Origin: Dermanyssus gallinae
Lineage: Eukaryota > Arthropoda > Arachnida > Mesostigmata > Dermanyssidae
Direction: 5' to 3'
DNA length: 64,000 nt
NCBI GenBank assembly: GCA_003439945.1
Contig: QVRM01007063.1
Span: 186,001 to 250,000 of the forward strand
A model generated the notes under the pieces. The model made no database searches, was not told the origin of the DNA, and saw only the letters and a list, made by a program, of their open reading frames with translations. This document shows, piece by piece, positions 10,862-21,271 of this stretch. The translations under genes and the position numbers were made by a program. Numbering within the stretch: the stretch's first letter is position 1; every line of letters starts with the position of its first letter.

Positions 10862-12709
10862 AATTTAATTATGATGTTTTTTATCACCTTTGTTAGGTAC
10901 ATTGTAAAACTTGTGTTAGTATACACATGGCTGTTCCGTATTCAAATATACATCGAGGACAATCTTCTTTCCGATGCACTCATGATAAAATAATACGCTA
11001 TTAGGACCCTTCCATTAGAGCGAAACTCCCTAGCGAAGTCACTTCTGGGCATGACGCTGCGTGGTACCTGGCGCAAAAGTTCCCGCACCTACTGCAGATA
11101 CAGTTATCACACGGGACATGAAAACCTAATGTTTCGCAGAGAATGTGGTGATACCCATGAACCGCAAAACGTGTAACAATATGCCTATTGGTCCTGTTAA
11201 GTCCCTTCCATGCGTCGTTGGTCATTGCGCCCGTATCATAGAACTCAGGGTCGATTAGTAAGCTAAAGTAGTCAGAAGGTCGAAACGTCGTTTAAGATCT
11301 TCTATAAAAAGCGGCGTGTCAACCAAGAGGTAAACTAATCTGTTTCGTGTTGAGCGGTGCAGCCCTATGACACGTTTGAGAAATGCTGGCTTTATACGAT
11401 CGAGCACCTCGAGCTGCGACGCCGAAAGGTACTCCCAGATCACTTGAATTCCGTATGCAGCAACAGGTGCAACTTTCATCTCGAACAAGGCCATTGCTGA
11501 CTGTAGCGATAGCTTCGATGGCGTCTGCACCCCAACACTCGCAACCAAGGCTCGCCTGACCCTGTCCTTAAGGTGCTCTTTGAAGCATCGGCCGTTAGTA
11601 GGTAATACAACCCCCAAGTATTTGAAGCGATTTACATACTCAAGGGTCGTTGACCCTATACAAAGTGGGTCGGATTCGGCTAGTCGCCCTCCCCGGCGGA
11701 ATTTCATAGCTTCTGTTTTATCAAGGTTGATTGTCAGGCCGGTGTCTTGTACGTACGCGGAGAATCTTGCCAATGCATATTGGACAATTTAATTATGATG
11801 TTTTTTATCACCTTTGTTAGGTACATTGTAAAACTTGTGTTAGTATACACATGGCTGTTCCGTATTCAAATATACATCGAGGACAATCTTCTTTCCGATG
11901 CACTCATGATAAAATAATACGCTATTAGGACCCTTCCATTAGAGCGAAACTCCCTAGCGAAGTCACTTCTGGGCATGACGCTGCGTGGTACCTGGCGCAA
12001 AAGTTCCCGCACCTACTGCAGATACAGTTATCACACGGGACATGAAAACCTAATGTTTCGCAGAGAATGTGGTGATACCCATGAACCGCAAAACGTGTAA
12101 CAATATGCCTATTGGTCCTGTTAAGTCCCTTCCATGCGTCGTTGGTCATTGCGCCCGTATCATAGAATTCAGGGTCGATTAGTAAGCTAAAGTAGTCAGA
12201 AGGTCGAAACGTCGTTTAAGATCTTCTATAAAAAGCGGCGTGTCAACCAAGAGGTAAACTAATCTGTTTCGTGTTGAGCGGTGCAGCCCTATGACACGTT
12301 TGAGAAATGCTGGCTTTATACGATCGAGCACCTCGAGCTGCGACGCCGAAAGGTACTCCCAGATCACTTGAATTCCGTATGCAGCAACAGGTGCAACTTT
12401 CATCTCGAACAAGGCCATTGCTGACTGTAGCGATAGCTTCGATGGCGTCTGCACCCCAACACTCGCAACCAAGGCTCGCCTGACCCTGTCCTTAAGGTGC
12501 TCTTTGAAGCATCGGCCGTTAGTAGGTAATACAACCCCCAAGTACTTAAAGCGATTTACATACTCAAGGGTCGTTGACCCTATACAAAGTGGGTCGGATT
12601 CGGCTAGTCGCCCTCCCCGGCGGAATTTCATAGCTTCTGTTTTATCAAGGTTGATTGTCAGGCCGGTGTCTTGTACGTACGCGGAGAATCTTGCCAATGC
12701 ATATTGGAC
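10862..12709. repeat. 924-bp tandem direct duplication
   Basis: Segment 10862-11785 is repeated at 11786-12709 with a constant offset of 924. Only a few substitutions are visible (for example AGAACTCAGG against AGAATTCAGG, and AGTATTTGAAG against AGTACTTAAAG). The unit holds the 3' half of the minus-strand A' LINE. The junction joins ATATTGGAC to AATTTAATTATG; both breakpoints share a C, so microhomology is minimal. It is a recent duplication or an assembly duplication. Confidence 0.95.
10985..11785 (-). pseudogene. Duplicated 3' part of family-A' LINE
   Basis: The left copy of the tandem duplication repeats the C-terminal RT half (172 codons, 11255-11773) from RFSAYVQDTGLTINLDKTEA through RNRLVYLLVDTPLF. 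A second frame (11001-11225) follows with DAWKGLNRTNRHIVTRF, YHHILCE and the motif CICSRCGNFCARYHAASC. The copy begins just after the YADD block, so it lacks the RT core and cannot be functional. Confidence 0.85.
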
Positions 12710-13408
12710 ATGAAAACGACTTCTTCCGAAAATGACAAGGTCATCTGCATACACCAACGTTTTGACGTCAGAAGTAGATCCTTGGACTCGAGATGGCAAG
12801 TCATTCAGCAGCAGGGAGAATAGCTGAGGAGTCAGATTATCGCCCTGCGCGACTCCGGTCGTTTGGGCAAACGGCGTGAGTTGGGACACGCCGTCATCGA
12901 TACTCGCTGAGTATTCCTGAAGCATAGCCTTGATTAGCCGAAGCATGTTAAGCGGAACTCCGCACTCAGCGAGCTTTACCAGGATCTTGTCTCTAGGCGC
13001 CGTGTCGAACGCAGATTGGAAATCCACGTATACTGCGTAGAGTGCCTGTTTCGGCCGGCTAATGGCGCTGCGCACTTCGCTTAGTAATAGGTTGCATGCC
13101 GTGATCGTTGAACGCCCCGTGCGAAAACCATGCTGTTCGTCTGGTATGCAGCCGCAGTACTCCAAGAAGGTGCTAGGCCGTCGAGCGTTAAGGAGTGCCA
13201 GGAGTTTATAACAGCAACTTTTCTTCGCAATTGCTCTCCAGGATGACGGGACCTGCGGATCACCTTTCCCCTTTGATATGATGATAAGCAGTGCATCACG
13301 CCAGGTTCGTGGTAGACGTCCCTGACGGAGGCAAGCATTGAATACACTTGTCCAACCGACGTTTGAAGGCTTTATGGGGAGTTTAGTAATTGATATATTC
13401 GCATCCAA
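11925..13408 (-). CDS. Family-A' LINE reverse transcriptase
   Basis: The main frame (12179-13408) has 409 codons and no internal stop. RT blocks in order: FNACLRQGRLPRTWRDALLI, RAIAKKSCCYKLL, EQHGFRTGRSTITA, YAVYVDFQSAFDTAPRDKIL (catalytic Asp), TTGVAQGDNLTPQLFSLLLN, VYADDLVIF (catalytic Asp pair), NLDKTEAMKFRRGGRL and the FKYLGVVL thumb. A frameshift near 12150-12180 separates the C-terminal CxC..C/YHAASC motif (11925-12149), which probably binds zinc. All catalytic residues of the RT domain are present. The N-terminal endonuclease is absent here. The start ATG at 13408 lies in unrelated sequence, so the element is truncated or rearranged at its 5' side. Confidence 0.8.
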
Positions 13409-13551
13409 CGTTGACTCGGAGAGAACGTGTTATATTGGAAAAAGCAACCCGCTACATGAAGGTGGTAACTTTAAATGGCATGTCCCAGTAGGAGTCGAAA
13501 TCTTACTCCCTCAAATGGAGACTCCTATACAATACAAGCTGTAGACTAGCC
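13409..13551. other. Spacer between oppositely oriented A' segments
   Basis: A short stretch with no recognised homology lies between the minus-strand 3' part and the plus-strand 5' part of A'-type ORFs. Confidence 0.4.
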
Positions 13552-14060
13552 TCCGTGGCGCAGTTCCGTGCCCGTCTGCTGGCTAAACAATACCCGTGCA
13601 TGATGCCGCTCTGTAACCTGCTCAAGAGTTCGTATAGACGAACTCTCAAGACGGCGCGTCGGCAATATATTGAACGTCAGGAAGAGAAGCTTCTGAAACA
13701 GGCAGTCAAGGAGCCCCACAGGTGGATTAAACAAGTGAAATTGATTTCGTGTCCTATAAACTCCGCTCTCTTGATAGAGCACTTCAGGGAAATGTATGCA
13801 GGCGCAAATACCATTCCCAGCAAAGTTCCATTGTTCGATAGAGCATGGGACGAACTGACATCGTTTAAGCGCGATGACCTGGCAGCAGAGTTCTCCGTAG
13901 TGGAAGTGCTACGCTCCATGGAACGGCTACAGCCAAACAAAGCAATTGGCTTGAATAGAGTTCGCAACGAACATCTCAAGACAGCGGCTGGCATGGCTCC
14001 TTGTTGGACAAGTTTATTCAATGCTTTTCTTCGTCAGGGACGTCTACCACGAAATGCGAG
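13552..14060 (+). pseudogene. N-terminal linker segment of family-A' ORF, inverted relative to its neighbour
   Basis: The open 169-codon frame contains SYRRTLKTARRQYIERQEEK, HFREMYAGANT, FSVVEVLRSMERLQPNKAIG, NEHLKTAAG and WTSLFNAFLRQGRLPR. The region precedes the RT fingers in this LINE type. The last motif equals the first motif of the minus-strand A' RT (WTSVFNACLRQGRLPR), so together the two pieces would cover one ORF with about 16 residues of overlap. Confidence 0.7.
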
Positions 14061-15034
14061 CTAATGGATCTCTGGTGTTCCAATTGGACTCTCCAATTTT
14101 TTGTTTGAATCTGGACGGTGCAAATTGGGAGGCAGGCTACCTTTCCCACATCAGCGGGAGGTCTAGGAATCCGACGTGCAACCGATCTGGCCCAGACCGC
14201 ATTCTTGGATTCAATCACTACACTTCAAGAATTGATTTCATCTATATCTCCTTTAAACGCCAAGTCTTTTCTAGAACGGCGCTTGGAGTCCAAAAAAGAG
14301 GAGTTTGCCGCTTTCACCGCGTGATGCTCGATGACACACGCCAGCATGCCCTGGATGCTGTCGTAGTCGAAGCCATTTAAAAGAAGCTGCTGAACAACAC
14401 GGCTGAGGCACGCCTACTAGCAGCTTTCAACGATACGAGCTCCAAATGGCTTCAAGCCATCCTCTCACCGCAGCTAGGGACGATGCTGGACCATACCACA
14501 CTCCGCATCGTCTCCGGCCTGCGTCTGGGGGAATCAGTCTGCTTCGCACATAACTGTGCAAGATGTGACCACCGAGCAATGCAGTCAGCTCACATACCGG
14601 CAGTCAATAAGCCGGTCGGTCTGTCAGCCAACAGCCAACTGCGCCCGGACGGTCTGACTCTAGTTCCATGGAGTGAAGGTTGCTGCCTTGTGTACGACGT
14701 CACCGTGTCTTGCACGTTGGCCGCTTATGCCCGTCATACCAGCCAAGAGGTCGGAGCAGCCGCTCGCCTTGCGGAAGATCGCAAGTTGGCAAAATATCGT
14801 GAACTGGAACAAAACTTTATCGTTCAACTAATTGCCTTCGAGACATTAGGCCCAATGGGAGAAATCACAAGGAACTTTCTGGCGGACCTAGGATCCAGAG
14901 TTGCTGCGTCGACCGGCGATAGAAGAGCATCGCAGTTTTTGTTACAAAGAATATCAGTTGAAATTCAACGCGGAAACGCCGCGTCGATAATTGGTTCATT
15001 GCCCACGGGCAAGGGACTCCTCTTTCTGTCGTAG
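14061..15034 (+). pseudogene. C-terminal part of an RLE-type LINE (CCHC and restriction-like endonuclease)
   Basis: The degenerate + strand series reads GGLGIRRATDLAQTAFLDSI (14154-14215), LERRLESKKEEF, then MLDHTTLRIVSGLRLGESVC (14483 on) and RPDGLTLVPW followed by YDVTVSCT. It continues to AASTGDRRASQFLLQRIS and QRGNAASIIGSL. The RPDG and D-x-T-V pair is the nuclease signature seen in the two other RLE LINEs here. The Cys/His cluster between LRLG and RPDG has lost its GLH..SC part through a deletion. Confidence 0.75.
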
Positions 15035-15236
15035 CCGAATCAAGTCAGCGTCAAAAATTATATGTACAGCTAAACCACCTAAATAAATTCTGGAAATATG
15101 TATGTAATTGCAAGCATCTAACATAATAAAGTTGGAACGGACGTAGCTGTATCGATTTAGGTTTATCATTCGTCTCTCAGACAGCACGTGCAATTAGCAA
15201 ATTAACGGTAATCCCGTCAGCCCACCGTAAGCATTT
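15035..15236. other. Probable 3' UTR of the RLE LINE fragment
   Basis: AT-rich and stop-rich, with no recognised feature. It follows directly after the C-terminus of the nuclease frame. Confidence 0.4.
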
Positions 15237-15449
15237 TTAAGGACTAAATGGAAAATGCGGTAGGCACACGCGGACACCACCGCAGGAAACTCTTTGACAA
15301 TTCTTGCAGAATGGAGATGTGGTTTTCATAATTCTGAACAAGTATGACTGGAAATCACTGTCTCCTGTAAGGACCTGAGTGATGTAGAACGTCAACTTGC
15401 CACCTGGCCAGTACATCCAGGCCCTAATATCCGGGATCAAAGTCCTCAC
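15237..15449 (-). pseudogene. R1-like LINE ORF2 C-terminal fragment
   Basis: A 70-codon frame encodes RTLIPDIRAWMYWPGGKLTF, ITQVLTGDSDFQSYLFR and PFCKNC. It matches the R1-like C-termini at 40.5 kb (LIPNIRSWLNRPGG, TQVLTGHGDFQSYL, CVHCG) and 45.7 kb. The Cys/His cluster is cut after its first pair. Confidence 0.75.
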
Positions 15450-15469
15450 CCGGTACCCGGTACGCAGAA

Positions 15470-15990
15470 CACGGGCGTGGCACAGGGCAATTCGGTTAGC
15501 CTTTTTTATTTATATTGTAAGTGGCCGGACTAGCAGATCTGTTACGTGACATCAAAGCACCGCATGCAGTTTATGCTGACGACCTTGTATGGACGACCCT
15601 CGAAACCACCTGCAGTATTACCTCAATGCAACAGCAAAATGGAACGAAAAAACAAACTAACAATCAACATTGCGAAGACAAAAGTTCTCCGCGAAAACAA
15701 AGAATGGGCATATGCCGCGGCGGACCACCACGTTAAAATTAACGGACAATCTCTCGAACTTGTCAGCTTCACTTACCTTGGAGTCACCATAACCCCAAAA
15801 CTGTCCTTCAATCGACATATTGAGGAGGTGCGGGCCAAAGTCACAGCTGCTTGGTGACCTCCATGACGTAGACACGAAAACCGGCATGAATGTTTTTCGT
15901 ATGAAAATACTACCAATAGTAAGTTACTGCTTGCCCGTAGTCACAACACACTTAAGCGATATGAAAAGTCTAGTCCAGAGGAATCCTTCC
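15470..15990 (+). pseudogene. LINE reverse transcriptase core fragment, clade unknown
   Basis: Overlapping frames encode NTGVAQGNSVS, PHAVYADDLVWTTLE (RT active site YADD) and LTINIAKTKVLRENKEWAY, then FTYLGVTITPKLSFNRHIEE. The frame breaks near 15480 and 15620. It is a short RT palm-to-thumb piece on the + strand, facing the minus-strand R1-like fragment. Confidence 0.65.
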
Positions 15991-15999
15991 CGACGAACA

Positions 16000-17215
16000 A
16001 CATGGATTTCGGACGATCTCGGCGTGCCAAAAACTGATGGAAGAAGTGCAATCGACGCTAGCAAGGCGCAGCCAGCCTCTCTATTCCATCTTTGTAGATT
16101 CAAAGCAGCATTCGATTCAGGATCACGCTCGATAGTGCTATAGAAGCTCGCGGAATCTGCTGTACCACCCAGAATACTAGAACTCCTCAGAACTATTTAA
16201 CAGACGAATATAATCTCAATCGCCGACGGGGTAGTGATAAGCGATAGTCTCAAGCAGACGACGGGGTTCGCACAGGGGGCTAACATCAGCCCGCTACTAT
16301 TTGCGGTCCTCATAAGCGATCTACCTTCACGGATCACCACGAGGCATCCGCTCGTCAAAGTCATTCTGTACGCTGACGATCTGGTAATGTTCAGTACGAG
16401 CAGACACCACTTGCAACAAGCAATAGTCACAATGGCAAGGTACGTCAGTTAGGTTGGTCTTAGCATTAACAACAGTAAAACTGAGGCGCTCAAAGTTCGC
16501 ACAGGAGGTCGTCTGGCTGCTAGCGACGAACTCCGCTTGAGGGGTGAGCCAGTCAGGTATGTAAATTCCTTTACATACCTCGGCATAACTCTCACTAGAA
16601 CAGGAAGTGCGTTCCGCCTGCACGTTGAACAACGGGTGAGAAAGGATCTGATTGCGTCAACAACAATCGAAGCGCCCCAGAAGCTCTCCATCGATAACGC
16701 CCTGCGCCTATTTCATCTCAAAGTCGCGCCAACGGCTACATACGGAGTGCAGCAGATATGGCGAACCTTAAAATGAACGATCTCACAACGCTGGAGCTAA
16801 GCCCGCGTTTTTAAAACGAGTTCTGGGCCTGCACTCCTCTGCTCGCAACCGCATGGTTTATGTACTGACAGGGACCTCGCTATTCGTAGAAAATATACGG
16901 AAGATGTATGGGCTGCAGGAGACAAAGGCATACAAGGCGTTCATTCAGCTTCAGGAGGACACACTGGCCGACATAGAGTCTAATATCTTGCAATGACTGA
17001 CGACGCGTGGAAAGGGCCCGACCGACCGAATTCACCATGTGATAGTGCGTTTTTTGGTACACGGCTACCACCACCACTTATGCAGTGCACAAGGCTTTCA
17101 CGACCCCGATGTTGACTGCAGATGTAAATATTGTCATACCGAATCCTCTAGATATCACGGTCTTGCTTGTAGGAATATTGGGTCTCTAGATCAGTTGGCC
17201 CGTTTAATGTCATCA
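16000..17215 (+). pseudogene. Family-A' LINE reverse transcriptase, degenerate
   Basis: Several frames encode FKAAFDSGSRSIVL, TTGFAQGANISPLLFAVLIS, ILYADDLVMF (active site kept), INNSKTEALK, VRTGGRLAASDELRL and FTYLGITLTRTGSAFRLHVE. The C-terminal DAWKGPDRP, HGYHHHLCSAQGFHD and CRCKYCHTESSRYHGLAC motif follows at about 17080-17170. There are stops and frameshifts at about 16450, 16775 and 16995. Same ORF type as 11.9-13.4 kb. Confidence 0.75.
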
Positions 17216-17480
17216 TAACTTTTTATATTGTATATGTCTATATTCAATATTTTATATAATTATTGTAACTGCATTTGTGATCTTCTGACGCCGAGCCAAA
17301 TATTTGTACTTAGGTATTATCGACACTAAATGTGTGAATAAATTAAATTTGCATCTTCAACAATGCACTAGTCAAATTTCTCGTTTATTTCAAAATTTTA
17401 GTCAGTTATTACTCAAATGTGTGTTTAAGCTGTGACATATCGTGTTTTGTGAGATATTGTGCATTTGAAATATCGAGAAC
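17216..17480. other. 3' UTR of A' copy and 5' leader of the next LINE
   Basis: AT-rich, noncoding. The A' copy probably ends near 17370 and the L2/CR1-like element starts before 17496. No sharp boundary is visible. Confidence 0.35.
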
Positions 17481-17495
17481 AGAATCAATAAGGAA

Positions 17496-18382
17496 GTGTT
17501 GAAAACGAATCTCTTAAACATAATGGCTGACCAGTACAATCAGAACAGCTGTGATAAGAACGATTGTAAAAATGTTGGAAAAACTTTGTGTGCACTTAAA
17601 AGTGCTAACGACGATCTAAAGAATGTGATTTTAACCACCGACGAAACGCATGCCGAACAATTCAGAACCATATGTATTAAATTGGACAGCCTTACAGCCG
17701 TAGAGTGTAAGGTGCACACAGCTGGCTTTCTCTCTTTTCTTCCGGTGCCAACCAAGATGCCACCTACTGTGGCCTACAGTGTAGCATCGACTACTGTACA
17801 GAGTCCTATCACAGTCGATCACGGAACTGCAGCAATACTGGCAACTGCAAGCAGCTCCTATCAACCATCTTCCCTTTCCTCGGCACAAAGGATGCAAACG
17901 GCATTGCAAGTGGACGGCGTAACAACCAAGCCCCAGTTGCCGACGGCTATCGAAAGCGGTGGGGGTGGAGGAAGTGTGGAAGAAGAAAGCGCGGAGAAAA
18001 ACAGAGAGAGCAGACGACAGCTGGGGACTGGAAGATGGTAACACCGAAAAATCATCATGCGGCGCAGAAGAGGCAGTGCATCAAAACAATAACAATCGAC
18101 GACGAGACAAAGTCGAAGAGGAAGGAGTTAAATAAGAAAGAAATATCTAATTCAAATGGCGCGCAGCACCTAGAGAGAGTGGAGCATGAACTGCCCAGAG
18201 GCGCTTTAGTGGGTGGCAGTTCGAATGTAAAGCGCGCTAAGACATTTGTGATGAACGCTATTAAGAATGACAAACGTTGCGATATTAATAGTCATGGAGG
18301 GGCAACTATGCGCATTACAATTGAGCATGCTTTAGGTAAACTGATAGTAGTAGGCGCCGTGATGCTCGCCGCTTTAATCTAG
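17496..18382 (+). pseudogene. Probable LINE ORF1
   Basis: Two overlapping frames of 181 and 115 codons. The first has an acidic, Ser/Thr-rich middle and a GGGGGS run. The second is Lys/Arg-rich with RKELNKKEIS. No zinc knuckle is seen. It is called ORF1 from its place upstream of the endonuclease and its ATG near 17523. The two frames overlap at 18035-18041, so one frameshift would separate a once single ORF. Confidence 0.5.
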
Positions 18383-18578
18383 TCATTCTCTATTCTGGAC
18401 TAAATTATGTGATAAATAGTGCCGCATGAAAAGGTTGCTCAATTTCAGAGGTACGGTTTGAAATTAAATGCGCGCTAAACGATCTTGTCAGTTTCGTCTA
18501 TCAAAATAATATTCGACTAATTTGTGTGTGCTCTATTCCAATTGCAATGGGACATGAAGAGGAGTGTAGGTTTATTAA

Positions 18579-18625
18579 CCAACAACTGAGATTTTATATG
18601 AATTACCAACAACTAAATTTTATAT
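18579..18625. repeat. Short tandem duplication
   Basis: Two copies of a unit of about 23-26 bases containing ACCAACAACT and ATTTTATATGA stand side by side. Confidence 0.7.
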
Positions 18626-19576
18626 GAGTACGATTGTTTTTAAAGATTTTAGTTTGGTTCAAAAAAATGCCAAAAACATGCATATTGATGGAGTGCACTT
18701 TGGAATCCATGGCGCTTGGTTGGTCGCTCAGTTTATCTCTCGTGAGATAGTCAGCCACCTGAACATAGCCATCTAGTTGGATCCTGTACAGCTGTCATAT
18801 AAAAACGGTTGTAGAATGGCTGAACAAAGTTCTTACTTTCGGGACAATATGATGGCTCCGCAAAAACTGAAAATAAATCCATATTTTAATCATCGATTAG
18901 AAATCATCCAGTCCCCCGGCCCGGAACCTCTGGTCTACGATTGGCATCACGTTTCACCTCTACCACCGAAACTAATCGCCCCATTCAATCCAGCAGTTCC
19001 GCCTCCCCCACTTCCCCGTGGCTACCTGCGCTCTATAATGTTTATATTTCAATGCACGCTCGATTGGAAAGGGTGATCGTGTTCAGTTGCTTAATTGATA
19101 TGCCGTCTTACATAATTATGATTTAATTTTTATAACCGAAACATGATTAGGTATAGGCGGGAGACATGTTACAAATTGTGAATTAAGCTGTTATAATAGG
19201 TATTCAGTGCTCCGGTGCGATCGGCGCTCTCGAGGAGATGGTGTCTGTATATTAGTTAGAAAACGTTAAAGCTTTGTTAGGTCAAGTTAGATGATGATAT
19301 TAAAGCGTTAGCGCTAGGCGTGTTTTCAAGACCATGTACAGTCAGGATAGCATGTTTTTATGCTACGAATGCTGGCTCTCTTTACGCGATTCTGCGGAAC
19401 GCAAGAATCGCGTAAAACGAATATGTGATACTTTTGAAAATAGATGTGTTAGTGCTAAACCCATTATAATTGTTGGGGATTTAAATCTTCCAATAATCGA
19501 CTGGCAAAATGTGTCCCTTTTAGATTCTCAAAGCATGGAGGCAACGTTTACAAATGCTTGTACAACAAACGGTTTA

Positions 19577-20869
19577 CAGGTAGTTCAATAAGTTCTTAGA
19601 ATGAAAACCGAGAATTTTCCAAATCATGTTTTTAAATTTTTCTTATTTGATATACTCCCCGAGAAGCTCAATACACTTTGCCCACCGAGATTTCAGAGCT
19701 TTCATACCTCTTGAGTAGAATTCCGCGTCGTTAGACTGAAAATAGGCATTGACAGCAGCCTTAACCTCTTCATTGCTGGAAAAACGCTTTCCACCGAGAC
19801 TATTCTTCAAATGTCCGAAGAGGAAATAATCAGAGGGGGCCAGGTCTGGAGAATAGGAGGGTTGTTCAATAAGTTCGAACCTCAGTTGGGCCAGTTTTGC
19901 CGATGCTTGCCGGGACTTGTGTGCATTGCCCTGGTGAAACGGGACAACCTTCTTCTGCAAAGCGGGCCGTTTCACGATGAGTTCTTGCTAACGGCAGTCC
20001 AACAGTCTTGCATAATATTCTCCTGTGATCGTTTTACAGCTCTCAAGGTAGCCGACCAGCATTATTCTACGTTGGTCTTAAAAAAACTGTAGCCATCACC
20101 TTTCCGGTCAATGCCGTTGTCCGCACCCTCTTCGGAGGTCCTTCATCAGGTGCACATCATTGGCAAGATGCTTCTTGGGTCTCGGGAGTGTAGTGATGAA
20201 CCCGGCTTTCATCGACGGTCATGAATCTGCACCAAAAATCCGACAGATTGTTCGACATCTTGGCCAAATTTCGCTGTGGAGCCAAAACAGGCGCGTCTTT
20301 TTGGCCTTGGTTGAGCAAATGCGGCAGCCATTTTGCTCTAAGCTCTTTCATCTTCAAGTTTTCGTGTAGGATAAAATGCACACTGCCTAAACTAATCCCT
20401 AATGCCTCCCCTATTTCCTTAATGTTCATTCGCTTATCTGTGCCAAGAATTTTTCGCACTTTCTCTACGTTTTCCTCATCAGTTGCCGTTTTTTGGCCTC
20501 CTGGACGTAGTTCATCCTCGGTGCTCCTGCGACCTCTTTTTAACACATTAATCCAGTTGGAAACAGTGGCAAAACATGGCGCAGAGTCACTGTACGTCTC
20601 GTCTAACTCAATTTTTACTTGGGTCGCATTCCAACCTTTGAAATAAAAATGCTTGATAACCACTCGAAACTCTTTTCTCCATTTTTAAAAATCACGCCGA
20701 TACGTTGCACGGGAAAAGCTATCAAACGAAATCGCAACGGCCAATCACCATAATATATTGAGTGCTAGCAGTCGAAAAGTTGCAGTTCCTATTAGCGGTG
20801 AAAGCGTGCCAAAATTCGAATTCTAAAAAGCTCATTCTAAGAACTTATTGAACTACCTGTATATCAGCA
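19577..20869 (-). mobile_element. mariner transposon (1293 bp) inserted in a LINE
   Basis: The ends are inverted: CAGGTAGTTCAATAAGTTCT at 19577 and its complement ending at 20869, each flanked by TA (19575-19576 and 20870-20871). Length and TA target match mariner elements. The transposase lies on the minus strand. The nearly perfect 28-base inverted repeats suggest this insertion is much younger than its host LINE. Confidence 0.92.
19643..20663 (-). pseudogene. mariner transposase, inactivated
   Basis: The N-terminal frame (20157-20663) has the paired-like helix-turn-helix domain (SAPCFATVSNWINVLKRGRR, KEIGEALGISLGSVHFILHE) and the first catalytic Asp in VDESRVHHYTPE. The C-terminal frame (19643-19975) has the second catalytic block as HQGNAHKS, where mariners have an Asp in place of this Gly. 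The third Asp is in YSPDLAPSDYFLF. The frames are disjoint between 19976 and 20156, and the first codons are frameshifted near 20680. So one catalytic Asp is lost and at least two frameshifts are present. Typical family length is about 345 residues, which the span fits. Confidence 0.9.
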
Positions 20870-21271
20870 AGTGACTGAAATTACGCGTCCACCAGTGGAT
20901 GCAAGAGACCCAATCGACAAGGAATGGCCAGAATATAGTATACGTTCAAGTGCTTCATCTGGTCATACAAACAGTCTTCTGTCAGATAAAACCAGCTCAA
21001 ATTTTAAACAAAACGAAGACCGCAGGGGGACATGAATTGATTTAGTTCTTACTACCGATCCAGGTATAATAGAAGAATTATCTGTTTTTAAATTCCCGAT
21101 GCCCTCAGACCAAAACGCAATTTCTTTTAACCATTTATTTAATTCTGAGGATACAATATATTTAAGGGTGATTACGATCAAATCATAGAAAAGCTGTCAC
21201 TCGTTCCATGGAGATATATATTCCTAAACTGTGATACTGTAGATAAAATGTAAAATTGTCTTGTTTATCAA

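Larger units (their letters stand above)
18930..21180 (+). pseudogene. APE-type endonuclease region of the L2/CR1-like LINE, split by mariner
   Basis: Pieces in order are ITET followed by a stop where a Trp would be expected (near 19132, catalytic Glu block), GDGVCILVRK (19230), and RVKRICDTFENRC and IIIVGDLNLPIIDW (19477-19506, catalytic Asp/Asn block). The mariner follows, then QVTEITRPP (20876 on), IDLVLTTDPG and SDQNAISF, where the usual SDH triad member reads SDQ. Dropping the mariner and one TA copy restores the reading frame across the insertion. Confidence 0.75.

Noticed and set aside
13549..13563. tRNA-like start GCCTCCGTGGCGCAG
   Set aside because: No B-box follows within tRNA range, and the sequence is the start of an open LINE frame.
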